Numbered from the stretch's first letter, positions 1 through 7,087 are shown. The stretch: 16,167 nucleotides of DNA from Chloroflexota bacterium (GCA_021812735.1 JAKAMV010000126.1:1-16167); one strand, 5' to 3'. A program made the numbers and translations. The notes: generated by a model not told the origin, from the sequence alone.

Positions 1-1121
1 ACCAGATCGTGTGGCACCAGCTGGGGAGCCAGAACCGCTGGTACTACGGGATCTTCGCCGACAGCATGCCCGACCTGAACCTGGCCAATCCCGCCGTGGC
101 CCGGGAGATCGACGCCATCGCAACGCACTGGCTGGTGGATGTGGGCGTGGACGGCTTCCGGATCGACGCCGCGAAGTACCTCATCGAGGAGGGCCAAAAG
201 CAGGACAACACGCAGTCCACGCTCGACTGGCTGGCGCGGTTCCAGCAGACGGTGGAGGCCGCCAGGCCGGGGGCGATGACGGTGGGCGAGGTCTGGGACA
301 CGCCGCAGATCGCGGGCGAGTACGTCCCGCGCAGCATGGACCTGTCGTTCAACTTCGAGCTCGCTTCCGGGACGCTCTCGGCCATCCAGAACCAGCGGGT
401 GGCGCCCCTCGTCACCGGCCTCATGGACACGCAGACGGCCTGGCCGCCGCTGCAGTCCGCGATCTTCCTGGCGAACCACGACCAGGACCGGGTGATGAGC
501 CAGCTCAACGGCGATCCCGCCGCAGCCCGCCTGGCCGCGACGATGCTGTTCGCCGAGCCCGGAGTGCCGTTCATCTATTACGGCGAGGAGCTCGGGATGC
601 AGGGCCAGAAGCCGGACCCGTCGATCCGCCGGCCGATGCAGTGGACGGGTGACCCGCCGTATGGCGGTTTCTCGAGCAAGGTCCCCTGGGAGTCGCTTGG
701 CAGCGACTGGTCCACGGTCAACGTGGCCGCCGAGACCGGCGACCCGAGCTCCCTGCTCTCGCTGTACCGGACGCTGATCCGGCTCCGCGGGTCGGACCCG
801 GCCCTGCACGACGGCACGACGGTGATCGTGGACGGCGGAGCGGAGCCGGTCATCGGCATCCTCCGCTCGGACGCCGGCCAGAGCGTGCTGCTGGTGGCCA
901 ACGTGAGCGGCCAGCCGGTCAGCGACTACTCGCTCACGCTCAAGAGCGGTCCGCTGTGCGGCACCGTGACCCCGACGCTGCTGTTCGCCACCGGCATGGG
1001 GGCGGGCGCGACGCCCACGACGCCCGTCCTGACGCCGGGCGGCGGGCTGAAGGGCTGGAAGCCGTTCGCCACGCTGCCGCCGCGGAGCGCGGCCATCATC
1101 GCGCTCGAGCTGGCGCCGTGA
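1..1121 (+). CDS. GH13 alpha-glucosidase/alpha-amylase family enzyme, C-terminal part (5' truncated by window edge)
   Basis: The reading frame is open from base 3, so the start lies upstream; the GTG at 9 is an internal Val. The fragment (about 370 residues) carries the later GH13 conserved regions in order. MPDLN (66-80) is region V; GFRIDAA holds the nucleophile Asp at 165-167; GEVWD holds the acid/base Glu at 288-290; ANHDQDR holds the transition-state Asp at 480-482. A C-terminal beta domain follows. In the GH13 family the region V variant MPDLN marks the intermediary group between oligo-1,6-glucosidases (QPDLN) and neopullulanases (MPKLN), usually filed as GH13_36. The likely role is hydrolysis of alpha-1,4 or alpha-1,6 glucosidic bonds in maltodextrins. 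Whether it is secreted cannot be judged without the N-terminus. It converges on a sugar ABC transporter, which fits supply of malto-oligosaccharides. The exact substrate is uncertain; trehalose- or sucrose-active relatives share these motifs. Confidence 0.93.
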   Translation, partial: QIVWHQLGSQNRWYYGIFADSMPDLNLANPAVAREIDAIATHWLVDVGVDGFRIDAAKYLIEEGQKQDNTQSTLDWLARFQQTVEAARPGAMTVGEVWDTPQIAGEYVPRSMDLSFNFELASGTLSAIQNQRVAPLVTGLMDTQTAWPPLQSAIFLANHDQDRVMSQLNGDPAAARLAATMLFAEPGVPFIYYGEELGMQGQKPDPSIRRPMQWTGDPPYGGFSSKVPWESLGSDWSTVNVAAETGDPSSLLSLYRTLIRLRGSDPALHDGTTVIVDGGAEPVIGILRSDAGQSVLLVANVSGQPVSDYSLTLKSGPLCGTVTPTLLFATGMGAGATPTTPVLTPGGGLKGWKPFATLPPRSAAIIALELAP

Positions 1122-1579
1122 CGGAGCGGCCGCGCAGCAGCCGGCCCGCGGTCGAGGCCGACGACGTCGAGGCGCAGGAGGCCGTTCGCCCGCCGCGCCC
1201 GGTGGCGGTGCAACTCGCCTCCGCGCTCCTCATCGTGAGCGGGCTCCTGTCCACGCTGCTCTCGTTCGACGCGGTCGGGAGGCTGGGCGATCAGACGCCC
1301 GGGATCGAGCCGCTCGCCCTGCTGTCGGTCGCCCTGGGACTCGCCACCGCGCTCCTGGGCGTGCTGCTCCACTTCGGCCGCGGCTGGCTCGTGACGCTCA
1401 ACGCATCGGCCATTGCGGGGTTCCTCGAGCTGATGTCGGGCATCCCGGCAGGCTGGATCCTGGGCACGGTGGATGTGGCCGTGGTGCTGGTGCTGGTGTG
1501 GCACCGCCCGTGGTTCGCCTGGACACCGCGCGGCGGGGCGGGTGGCGGCGCCCCGGAGGAGGACGAGGGCGCCGCCTAG
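1118..1579 (+). CDS. small hydrophobic membrane protein, function unknown
   Basis: I do not recognise this 153-residue protein. The GTG start at 1118 overlaps the TGA of the upstream glycosidase (GTGA), so it is probably translated by coupling; no good Shine-Dalgarno precedes it. The frame is open farther upstream, but that stretch lies inside the glycosidase gene. Residues 1-30 are charged and Pro-rich. Three or four hydrophobic segments follow, near VQLASALLIVSGLL, LALLSVALGLATALLGVLL, LNASAIAGFLELM and TVDVAVVLVLVW. The tail is Gly/Glu-rich and presumably cytoplasmic. The stop TAG lies only 3 bp from the stop of the convergent permease gene, and the last codons form one arm of a hairpin. 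No enzymatic motif is visible. The tight coupling suggests it is expressed with the glycosidase, but no function can be assigned. Confidence 0.75.
   Translation: MTERPRSSRPAVEADDVEAQEAVRPPRPVAVQLASALLIVSGLLSTLLSFDAVGRLGDQTPGIEPLALLSVALGLATALLGVLLHFGRGWLVTLNASAIAGFLELMSGIPAGWILGTVDVAVVLVLVWHRPWFAWTPRGGAGGGAPEEDEGAA
1544..1576 (-). terminator. hairpin at convergent gene ends, probable 3' end of the mal-type operon
   Basis: GGCGGCGCCC (1544-1553) and GGGCGCCGCC (1567-1576) form a perfect 10-bp stem with a 13-nt loop. On the minus strand it begins 6 nt after the stop of the MalG-like gene, where a terminator or 3'-protecting hairpin would sit. On the plus strand it lies inside the last codons of the membrane protein. 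No T-run follows on either side, so simple intrinsic termination is not proven. Confidence 0.5.
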
Positions 1580-1582
1580 GCC

Positions 1583-2536
1583 CTACCCCTTGACGCCGCC
1601 GACCGCGAGGCCGCCGACCAGGTACCGCTGGAAGACGAAGAACACGGCCGAGACGGGCAGGGCGAACAGGATGGCGAAGGCCGCGAACTGGGACCAGGAG
1701 GTCGTCCGCGCGTACTGCCCGACGAGGCTGTTGAGCGCGATCGAGAGGGTCCAGTCGTGGATGTTCTGGCCGATGAACATGTACGTCGTGAGGTACTCGC
1801 TCCAGCCGCCCAGGAAGCCCAGGAACCCGGTCACCGCGATCGCCGGGACGGAGAGCGGCAGGACCACCTTGCGGAAGATCTGGAACTGCGTGGCGCCGTC
1901 CACGGCCGCCGCCTCCTCGAGGTCCTTGGGGACCGTGTCGAGGTAGCCCTTGAGGTTCCAGATGGCAAACGGCAGCTGGCTGGCGACGATCGTGATGATC
2001 ACGCCCACCAGCGAGGCGCGCAGGTTGAACGCGAGGCCGCCGAAGTCGATCTTGAACTGGTTCAGGAAGATGAACAGGGGGATGATCGTGGCGACGGACG
2101 GCAGCATCAGCACGCCGAGGATCGCGATCATGAGCGCCTCGCGCCCTCGGAACCGGAGCCGCGAGAATGCGTAGGCCGCCGTGACACCGAGCCCGACGGA
2201 GAGCACCGACGACCCGACGGCGATCTTGAGGCTGTTGCCCATCAGCCCCAGGAAGTCGATGGGATTGCCGGTCGGCTGGGCGAGCACCGTGGCGTAGGCG
2301 TTGAGCGAGGCGCCGGGCGGGATCAGGGTCAGCGCGTCAGGCCGCGAGATGTTCCTGGGGTCGATCGACATCGACACGACCCACACGATCGGGAACAGCA
2401 CGGTCAGCGCGACGAGCAGGCAGGCCACTTGGAGCAGCACCTGCTGTCGGATTGGGAGCGGCCGGTCCTGCCGGCTGCGGTTGGCCCCGCGACGGGCCGT
2501 TGCCCGGCCAGGGGCCGAGGCGGCGACTGCGGTCAT
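1583..2536 (-). CDS. carbohydrate ABC transporter permease, MalG type
   Basis: This 317-residue inner-membrane permease of the MalG/binding-protein-dependent transport family would form the channel with the MalF-like partner encoded just upstream. A basic 30-residue N-terminal tail is followed by about six membrane segments. The EAA loop that docks the ATPase is clear at about residues 207-227 (EEAAAVDGA, then FRKVVLP). The C-terminus GGLAVGGVKG matches the usual MalG ending. The ATG start has a GGAGAGGAGA ribosome site in the 24-bp gap after the upstream permease. It is last in the leftward set lacI-like, malE-like, malF-like, malG-like. No ATP-binding subunit follows, so a shared ATPase encoded elsewhere (MsmK/MalK type) is inferred. 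The family is certain; the maltodextrin substrate is inferred from context. Confidence 0.93.
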   Translation of the reverse strand: MTAVAASAPGRATARRGANRSRQDRPLPIRQQVLLQVACLLVALTVLFPIVWVVSMSIDPRNISRPDALTLIPPGASLNAYATVLAQPTGNPIDFLGLMGNSLKIAVGSSVLSVGLGVTAAYAFSRLRFRGREALMIAILGVLMLPSVATIIPLFIFLNQFKIDFGGLAFNLRASLVGVIITIVASQLPFAIWNLKGYLDTVPKDLEEAAAVDGATQFQIFRKVVLPLSVPAIAVTGFLGFLGGWSEYLTTYMFIGQNIHDWTLSIALNSLVGQYARTTSWSQFAAFAILFALPVSAVFFVFQRYLVGGLAVGGVKG

Positions 2537-2560
2537 CGTCGTGTCTCCTCTCCGCTCGGC

Positions 2561-3571
2561 CTAGTCTGCGTAGCTCTTCGTGGCCCGCGCGAGGCGGTTG
2601 GTCACCAGGGTCACCGCGAGCAGCAGGAAGAACAGATAGACGCAGAACGCGCCAGCGACCCCGTAGAGGTTCTGGTCGTACGCGAGGTGGTACGCCTCGG
2701 TCACGAGGATCTCGGTTCGACCGAACGGCGCGCCCTGGGTCATGAAGTAGGGCAGGAAGAACAGGTTGAACGTGACCACGAAACCGTAGATCGCGAACGG
2801 CAGCATGGCCGGCCGCAGGAAGGGCAGCGTCACGGTGCGGAACTTCTGCCAGGCGCTGGCGCCGTCCATCTCGGCGGCCTCGTACAGCTCGCCGGGGATG
2901 CTCTGGAGGGCACCGGTGGCCACCACGGAGTTGAGCGGCCAGCCGAGCCAGGTGTTCGCCGCCAACATCGCGAAGTAGGCGAGCGGCAGCGGGATGAACG
3001 GGATCGGGTCGTTGACCTGGTTCAGCCAGTTGAGGTGGAGACCGGGGCTGCTGGCCGGGATCCCGAAGATCCCCGCGATCCCCTGGAGCAGGAAGTTCAC
3101 GGCTCCGGCGTCTGTGTCGAACATGTTGCGCCACACCGTGGCGACGATGATCTGCGGGATCACCACGGGGAGGATGTAGAGCGCGCGGTAGACGCCCTTG
3201 AGCCACAGGCCCTTCACGTTGAGCACGACCGCGACGCCGACGCCCAGCACGACGTGGATGACCACGTTGGAGAGCGCCCACCACAGGTTGAACAGGACGA
3301 GGCGGACGAACTCGAAGTTGGGGATCGCCAGCTTCGACTCGGCGATGTCGATGTAGTTCTGGAGGCCCACGAAGTTGGGCGCCTTGTGCAGCCGGATGTT
3401 GAAGTTCACCTGGGCGAAGTCGGTGAACGACATCCAGACCTGGAAGGCCAGCGGGTAGAACGTGATGAACGCCATCACGAGGAAGGCCGGCGTCAGGTAC
3501 AGATAGGGAGAGAGACCACGCCGCCAGGACCGCGGCTGGCGATTCGGCGCGGCGAGCGCGACGCTGGTCAT
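2561..3571 (-). CDS. carbohydrate ABC transporter permease, MalF type
   Basis: This 336-residue permease of the MalF/UgpA family has about six membrane segments. The first follows a short basic N-terminus (SPYLYLTPAFLVMAFITFYPL, about residues 21-41). The EAA loop is at about residues 228-250 (ELYEAAEMDGA, then FRTVTLP), so the ATPase contact is intact. It lacks the extra N-terminal helices of E. coli MalF, as is usual for Gram-positive-type sugar permeases. The start ATG has AGGAGG at 3585-3590, 13 nt upstream, a rather long spacer. It is separated from the binding-protein gene by 139 bp holding two strong hairpins, and from the second permease by only 24 bp. It should pair with that permease to import an oligosaccharide delivered by the lipoprotein receptor. 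Confidence 0.93.
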   Translation of the reverse strand: MTSVALAAPNRQPRSWRRGLSPYLYLTPAFLVMAFITFYPLAFQVWMSFTDFAQVNFNIRLHKAPNFVGLQNYIDIAESKLAIPNFEFVRLVLFNLWWALSNVVIHVVLGVGVAVVLNVKGLWLKGVYRALYILPVVIPQIIVATVWRNMFDTDAGAVNFLLQGIAGIFGIPASSPGLHLNWLNQVNDPIPFIPLPLAYFAMLAANTWLGWPLNSVVATGALQSIPGELYEAAEMDGASAWQKFRTVTLPFLRPAMLPFAIYGFVVTFNLFFLPYFMTQGAPFGRTEILVTEAYHLAYDQNLYGVAGAFCVYLFFLLLAVTLVTNRLARATKSYAD

Positions 3572-3620
3572 AGCGTGGAACGATCCTCCTGTCGACCTGA
3601 CCGGGGGGCAGCGACCCCCA

Positions 3621-3663
3621 CTCCCGGCACGCGTCCGAGCCCAGCTCGGGCGCGTGCCGGGAG
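3621..3663 (-). promoter_or_regulatory. long two-part hairpin in the binding-protein/permease gap
   Basis: CTCCCGGCACGCG (3621-3633) pairs perfectly with CGCGTGCCGGGAG (3651-3663), 13 bp. Inside it CCGAG (3635-3639) pairs with CTCGG (3645-3649) around a 5-nt loop, with one mismatch between the two stems. It lies between the binding-protein stop and the permease start with no T-run. An RNA 3'-end stabiliser or partial terminator that keeps binding-protein mRNA in excess is the likely role, as seen in other binding-protein operons. Confidence 0.6.
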
Positions 3664-3668
3664 CGAGC

Positions 3669-3692
3669 GGGGGCCGCCCGAAGGCGACCCCC
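3669..3692 (-). promoter_or_regulatory. cUUCGg tetraloop hairpin directly after the sugar-binding-protein gene
   Basis: Read on the minus strand (3692 to 3669) the RNA is GGGGGUCGCC, UUCG, GGCGGCCCCC: a 10-bp stem with one U-G wobble closed by the very stable C(UUCG)G tetraloop. On the plus strand the wobble becomes a C-A mismatch, so the fold is better in the transcript of this operon. It begins 18 nt after the stop of the binding-protein gene. No U-tract follows. Confidence 0.65.
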
Positions 3693-3710
3693 GACGTGTC
3701 TCCGCGAACC

Positions 3711-4991
3711 TTACGGGATCTTGTTCGCCTGGTTCATGAGCTTGCAGGCGTTGGCGACCGTCGCCACGGGATCAGCACCCTTGTCGAGGACCGCGTTGAC
3801 CGCATCGCCGAACGGAGCCCAGTAGTTGCCGAACGCGGCGCTCTGCGGGCGGGCGAGCCCGTTGGCGGCCGCGGCCGCGAAGCCCTGGACGATGGCGCTC
3901 GAGATCGTCACGCCCGGGGCGGCCGGAACGTGGCCGGCGCCGTCGGTCATGATCTGCTCGCTGGAGGTCCCGACGAGCGCGAGGGCGAGCTGAATCGCCA
4001 GGCCGGTGTTCGGGCTGTTGGGGTTGATGTACCAGCCGTCCGTGCCCGTGAACGGGTTGGCCTTGCCGCCGGGGCCGGACGGCATCGGCGCGACCGCGAG
4101 CTTGCTGCCGAGGGCGGTGGTGAAGTCAGCGGTCTGCCACGGGCCGTCGATGACGGCGTCGAGCTTGCCGGTCTGGAAGTCGGTCTTGAGGGCGTTGCCG
4201 TCGGTGTAGTACTTCGCGCCGGCGGCCTTGAGGTCCTGGAAGTACTTGAAGGCGTCCGAGAAGCCGGTGCCCTGGTCCGCGACGCACTTGCCGGTGGCGT
4301 CCATCAGCGTGCCGCCGAAGGCACCGGTGAAGCCGAACATGTGGTAAGCGTTCTGGTTGAGACCGAGCTTCAGGCCGCCCTTGACGGCGGCCAGGAGGTC
4401 ATCGGTCGTGGCCGGGACGGTGGTCACCTTGGTGTTGTCGTACCACAGGGCCACGGCCTTGAGGGACTCGGGGACCATGTAGAACTTGCCGTCGACCTGC
4501 GAGCCGGCGACCGCGACGGGGCTGAAGCCGTCGAGCTTGCCCTGGAGGGCGCTGGTCAGGTCGAGGAGGTCACCCGCGCGAGCCTCGGAGCCGAGGTTGT
4601 CGTTCGGGGCGATGAACATGTCGGCCGAGGTGCCGCCGGAGGCGACGTCGGTCTCCCACTTCTTGAACAGCTGGTCGAACGGCTGCTCGACCACGTTGAC
4701 GGTCAGGCCCGGGTTGGCGGCCTTGACGGCATCGAGGGCCTTGAGGAACGCCGTGCCCTCGCCGCCGCCGGAGCCGTACGAGTGCCAGAGGGTGATGGTG
4801 CCCGACATCGAGGCTGCCGTGCTGGCCGCCGCGGACGGCGCGGGCGCGCTCGGGGCCGCCGACTCGGCCTGCGACGCCGGCGCGCTCGGGGCTGCCGCAG
4901 ATGGCGAGGGGGTCGCGCTGGTGCCCGAGCACGCGGCCGCGACGATCGCGACCACGCCCACGAGCGAGGCGAGCCTGTGGTGCTGCTTCAC
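3711..4991 (-). CDS. extracellular sugar-binding lipoprotein of an ABC importer, MalE type
   Basis: This 426-residue solute-binding protein belongs to the SBP_bac_1 (maltose/maltodextrin-type) family. Residues 1-21 form a lipoprotein signal: basic MKQHHR, a hydrophobic core, and an AAAC lipobox with Cys21. A Ser/Ala/Pro linker runs to about residue 60. The receptor domain then opens with GTITLWHSYG and continues through PGLTVNVVEQPFDQLFKKWETDVASG and DMFIAPNDNLG, typical of the family. The protein would capture oligosaccharide outside the membrane and pass it to the two permeases. The ATG is well placed behind GGAGGAG in the 169-bp gap after the repressor gene. Position first in the transporter set, followed by strong hairpins, fits higher expression than the permeases. 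Maltodextrin as ligand is inferred from the nearby GH13 enzyme. Confidence 0.93.
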   Translation of the reverse strand: MKQHHRLASLVGVVAIVAAACSGTSATPSPSAAAPSAPASQAESAAPSAPAPSAAASTAASMSGTITLWHSYGSGGGEGTAFLKALDAVKAANPGLTVNVVEQPFDQLFKKWETDVASGGTSADMFIAPNDNLGSEARAGDLLDLTSALQGKLDGFSPVAVAGSQVDGKFYMVPESLKAVALWYDNTKVTTVPATTDDLLAAVKGGLKLGLNQNAYHMFGFTGAFGGTLMDATGKCVADQGTGFSDAFKYFQDLKAAGAKYYTDGNALKTDFQTGKLDAVIDGPWQTADFTTALGSKLAVAPMPSGPGGKANPFTGTDGWYINPNSPNTGLAIQLALALVGTSSEQIMTDGAGHVPAAPGVTISSAIVQGFAAAAANGLARPQSAAFGNYWAPFGDAVNAVLDKGADPVATVANACKLMNQANKIP

Positions 4992-5160
4992 CGTTGTCTA
5001 CTCCTCCACTTGCTGCCAGGACCATGCAATGTGCCGACTCCGAGCCGGCCGGTGCTGGTCTGGATCCGTTTGATCGGTCGCCGCGACGGCGCCGACATGC
5101 CACACCGCTGTGGCGCGACAGCCGGGCGGGTCGTCCCCGCTCGCCGCCGTTTCCGACGTG

Positions 5161-6309
5161 TCAGCCTCGGACCCGGTCCACCTCCTGCCGCCTGCGCGGC
5201 GCCGGTCCGGTCGATGCCCGGACGATGAGCCGGGTCTCGAGCCGGAGCTGCTCGGGGTCACGATCCCGTCGTTGGACGACGGACAGGAGGAGGCGCACCG
5301 CGCTCTCGCCCTTGCGGCGGATCGGCTGGTGCACGGTCGTGAGCGGCGGGTTCACGTGCTGGCTCACGTCGATGTCGTCGAAGCCGACGACGGAGAGGTC
5401 CTCGGGCACCCGCAGCCCGAGCTCGCGCGCGGCGCGCAGCACGCCGATCGCCATCGCGTCCGACATGACGAGCACGCCGCTGGGCCGGAGGCCGTCGCCC
5501 CAGGCGCGGTGCAGCGCCACCAGGCCGCCCTCGATGCTGGCCGGTGCCACGACCACAGCCGTGGGGTCGAGCTCGATGCCCTTGGCCGCCAGGCCGGTGC
5601 GGTAGCCTCGCAGCCGGCGGCCCATCACGCCCTCGGGCTCCAGCTCGAGCGCCGGGGCAGGCGGTTCGACGGCGACGATCAGGATGTCGCGGTGGCCGAG
5701 GGCCACGAGGTGCTCGGCGGCGGCCCGGGCGCCACCCTCATCGTCGATCACGACGCCCGGCTGGTCGGGCATCGCGCTCGAGTCGACCATCACGAGGGGC
5801 ACGCCCGCCGCGCGGATCTGCTCCACCTCGGGGTGGCTCGCCGACAGGCCGACGGCCACCACGCCGTCGACCGTGGCGTGGTTCATCGCCCGGGCGAGCG
5901 AACCCCGCAGTGGGCTGATGAAGGTGAGGGCATACCCCTCCTGCTCGGCCGCCAGGGCAACGCCCTCGTTGAAGGCGCCGAAGAAGGGGTTGCTGAAGAT
6001 GACCGACAGCGCCTGCGGCGTCAGGACGCCGATGGTGTGCGTCTGGCGCTGGGTGAGCATCCGCGCGACGGGATGCGGCCGATAGCCGAGCATGTCCGCC
6101 ACATCGCGGATTCGGGTGGCCGTCTCCGGCGCCAGCCGATCCGGGTTGTTGAACGCGAACGACACAGCGGTCTTCGACACGCCCGCCTCCCGGGCGACGT
6201 CGGCGATCCTCGGCCGGCGCGGGGTCCGCTCCTCCACGGTCTCCTCGCTGCGCAGTCCGGCGCGATCTCGGGGGGCTTCGAGCGGCTGCCACGCCGTCTC
6301 GCGGTGCAC
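5161..6309 (-). CDS. LacI-family transcriptional repressor of the sugar-uptake operon
   Basis: The protein has up to 382 residues from a GTG at 6309. The DNA-binding helix-turn-helix lies at about residues 34-60 (RIADVAREAGVSKTAVSFAFN). The hinge helix follows (VARMLTQRQ, with the Leu that wedges into a central CpG in LacI-type operators), then a periplasmic-binding-protein-like effector domain starting at THTIGVLTP. The roughly 30-residue N-terminal extension is unusual for the family. An in-frame GTG at 6237, preceded by GAGGAG, would give a 358-residue protein beginning close to the HTH and may be the true start. The gene sits upstream of the binding-protein and permease genes on the same strand. 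Its promoter carries two tandem palindromic operators, so autoregulation and control of the transporter genes are inferred. The effector is probably a malto-oligosaccharide. Confidence 0.92.
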   Translation of the reverse strand: MHRETAWQPLEAPRDRAGLRSEETVEERTPRRPRIADVAREAGVSKTAVSFAFNNPDRLAPETATRIRDVADMLGYRPHPVARMLTQRQTHTIGVLTPQALSVIFSNPFFGAFNEGVALAAEQEGYALTFISPLRGSLARAMNHATVDGVVAVGLSASHPEVEQIRAAGVPLVMVDSSAMPDQPGVVIDDEGGARAAAEHLVALGHRDILIVAVEPPAPALELEPEGVMGRRLRGYRTGLAAKGIELDPTAVVVAPASIEGGLVALHRAWGDGLRPSGVLVMSDAMAIGVLRAARELGLRVPEDLSVVGFDDIDVSQHVNPPLTTVHQPIRRKGESAVRLLLSVVQRRDRDPEQLRLETRLIVRASTGPAPRRRQEVDRVRG

Positions 6310-6333
6310 GCGCCGTGCGGTCTACGGTCTCCA

Positions 6334-6359
6334 AAACCGGTTTAGCAAACCGGTTTAGC
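6334..6359 (-). promoter_or_regulatory. tandem LacI-type operators, two copies of AAACCGGTTTAGC
   Basis: Two perfect 10-bp palindromes with a central CpG, AAACCGGTTT, lie at 6334-6343 and 6347-6356 inside an exact 13-bp tandem repeat (6334-6346, 6347-6359). LacI-family proteins bind palindromes with a central CG step. The pair spans the predicted transcription start of the adjacent repressor gene, so binding should block initiation. A weaker relative, GGTTAGTAAAC, overlaps the -10 box at 6363-6373. Confidence 0.82.
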
Positions 6360-6361
6360 GT

Positions 6362-6390
6362 AGGTTAGTAAACGTCGTCTGCCATGTCAA
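6362..6390 (-). promoter_or_regulatory. sigma-70-type promoter for the repressor/transporter genes
   Basis: On the minus strand a perfect TTGACA (6390-6385) is followed after exactly 17 bp by TAACCT (6367-6362), which keeps the TA...T core of a -10 box. The predicted start is near 6355, inside the proximal operator, giving a leader of about 46 nt to the GTG at 6309. The region is noticeably more AT-rich than its surroundings. Confidence 0.72.
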
Positions 6391-6477
6391 GCACCTTGTC
6401 GCACGGTTGCGCTCCGGTGACGCTGGAGGCCCGCCGTGAGCCGGCGCGGCGCACCGGGACCTGCCGGGGCACCGGGC

Positions 6478-6500
6478 GGCCGACCTCCGCAGAGGTGGCC
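6478..6500. other. small inverted repeat upstream of the 6522 membrane protein gene
   Basis: GGCC-G-ACCTC (6478-6487) pairs with GAGGTGGCC (6492-6500) around CGCA, with one bulged G. It lies in the 130-bp divergent gap between the repressor promoter and the rightward gene at 6522. Its role is unknown. Otherwise this gap shows only a weak possible -10 (CATCAT, 6510-6515) six bases before the ATG. Confidence 0.3.
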
Positions 6501-6521
6501 TCCGGCTGGCATCATCGCGCC

Positions 6522-6893
6522 ATGCTCCGCCAGCTCCTCTCGATGCCGGCCGGCGTCCGGATCTTCCTCGGCTACGCGTTCCTCCTCCTCGGCCTGATCG
6601 GCGTGTCGCTGCGCTGGGTCGTGGACCAGGCCATCGACGCCCCCGTCTCCCCGCTGGGCGTGGTCGACATGTGCCTGCTGGCGTTCACGATCTTCACGAC
6701 CACGCTGGTGCTCCAGCGCAAGGAGGCGTCGCTCGCCATGGCGCGCCTGCTCTCGACGCTGACGATCCCGGCCGTCGTGCTCGGGCTGCTGGCGGCCGAG
6801 CCGCTCCTGGCGCTGTTCGCCGCCGTGCTCGCCGGGGCGCTGTTCTACGGGCTCGGCCGCCCGGCCGTCCGCCTGTGGCTCAGCGAGCCCTGA
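6522..6893 (+). CDS. small membrane protein of unknown function
   Basis: I do not recognise this 123-residue protein. The ATG at 6522 is chosen because hydrophobic coding character begins there. The frame extends upstream to an ATG at 6384, but that start would overlap the divergent promoter's -35 box and give an Arg/Gly-rich leader without meaning. Four hydrophobic segments are visible: IFLGYAFLLLGLIGVSL, VDMCLLAFTIFTTTLVL, LLSTLTIPAVVLGLLA and LALFAAVLAGALFYGL. Short charged loops (LQRKEAS) separate them. There is no clear Shine-Dalgarno; CATCAT lies six bases before the ATG, so a leaderless transcript is possible. It is divergent from the LacI-type repressor and 194 bp ahead of the DUF3105 gene. 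No substrate-binding or enzymatic motif was seen. Confidence 0.62.
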   Translation: MLRQLLSMPAGVRIFLGYAFLLLGLIGVSLRWVVDQAIDAPVSPLGVVDMCLLAFTIFTTTLVLQRKEASLAMARLLSTLTIPAVVLGLLAAEPLLALFAAVLAGALFYGLGRPAVRLWLSEP

Positions 6894-7087
6894 CGCGGGG
6901 CTGACGGCGGCGCGGTGGCCGACGAGGGCGGATGAGGGCGGCTGTCCGCACGCGCTCGGTGCACGCACGCGGGGGCGTCGCCGGTCCTCCCGCGCTACGC
7001 TTCGTCCGGAGGGCGGCCGCCGCGCAGCGGCGCCACTCGGCGACGCGGCGTCCCCCGCGCACCGGAGCCAGCACGGAGCACCCACGC

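Noticed and set aside
1757..3739. A 660-codon open frame on the plus strand opposite the two permease genes
   Set aside because: The predicted protein is an Arg/Glu/Asp/His-rich string with no fold, and the opposite strand encodes clear permeases. It arises from high G/C at third positions.
5062..5075. GGATCCGTTTGATC as a possible second operator before the binding-protein gene
   Set aside because: It is only a poor half-match to AAACCGGTTT, is not a palindrome, and no promoter boxes lie beside it.
5099..5114. A 6-bp hairpin (GCCACA/TGTGGC) between the repressor and the binding-protein gene
   Set aside because: It is too short and without a T-run in a GC-rich region; it could arise by chance and was not counted as a terminator.
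3654..5228. Long plus-strand frame opposite the sugar-binding protein
   Set aside because: Low-complexity Gly/Arg/Val composition with no motif; it is the mirror of a well-recognised lipoprotein gene.
5110..6345. Long plus-strand frame opposite the LacI-type repressor
   Set aside because: Its composition is that of a reverse-frame shadow, and the repressor with its promoter explains the region.
6996..7001. TACGCT as a promoter for the DUF3105 gene
   Set aside because: There is no matching -35 element, and such hexamers are frequent, so a promoter call is not supported.
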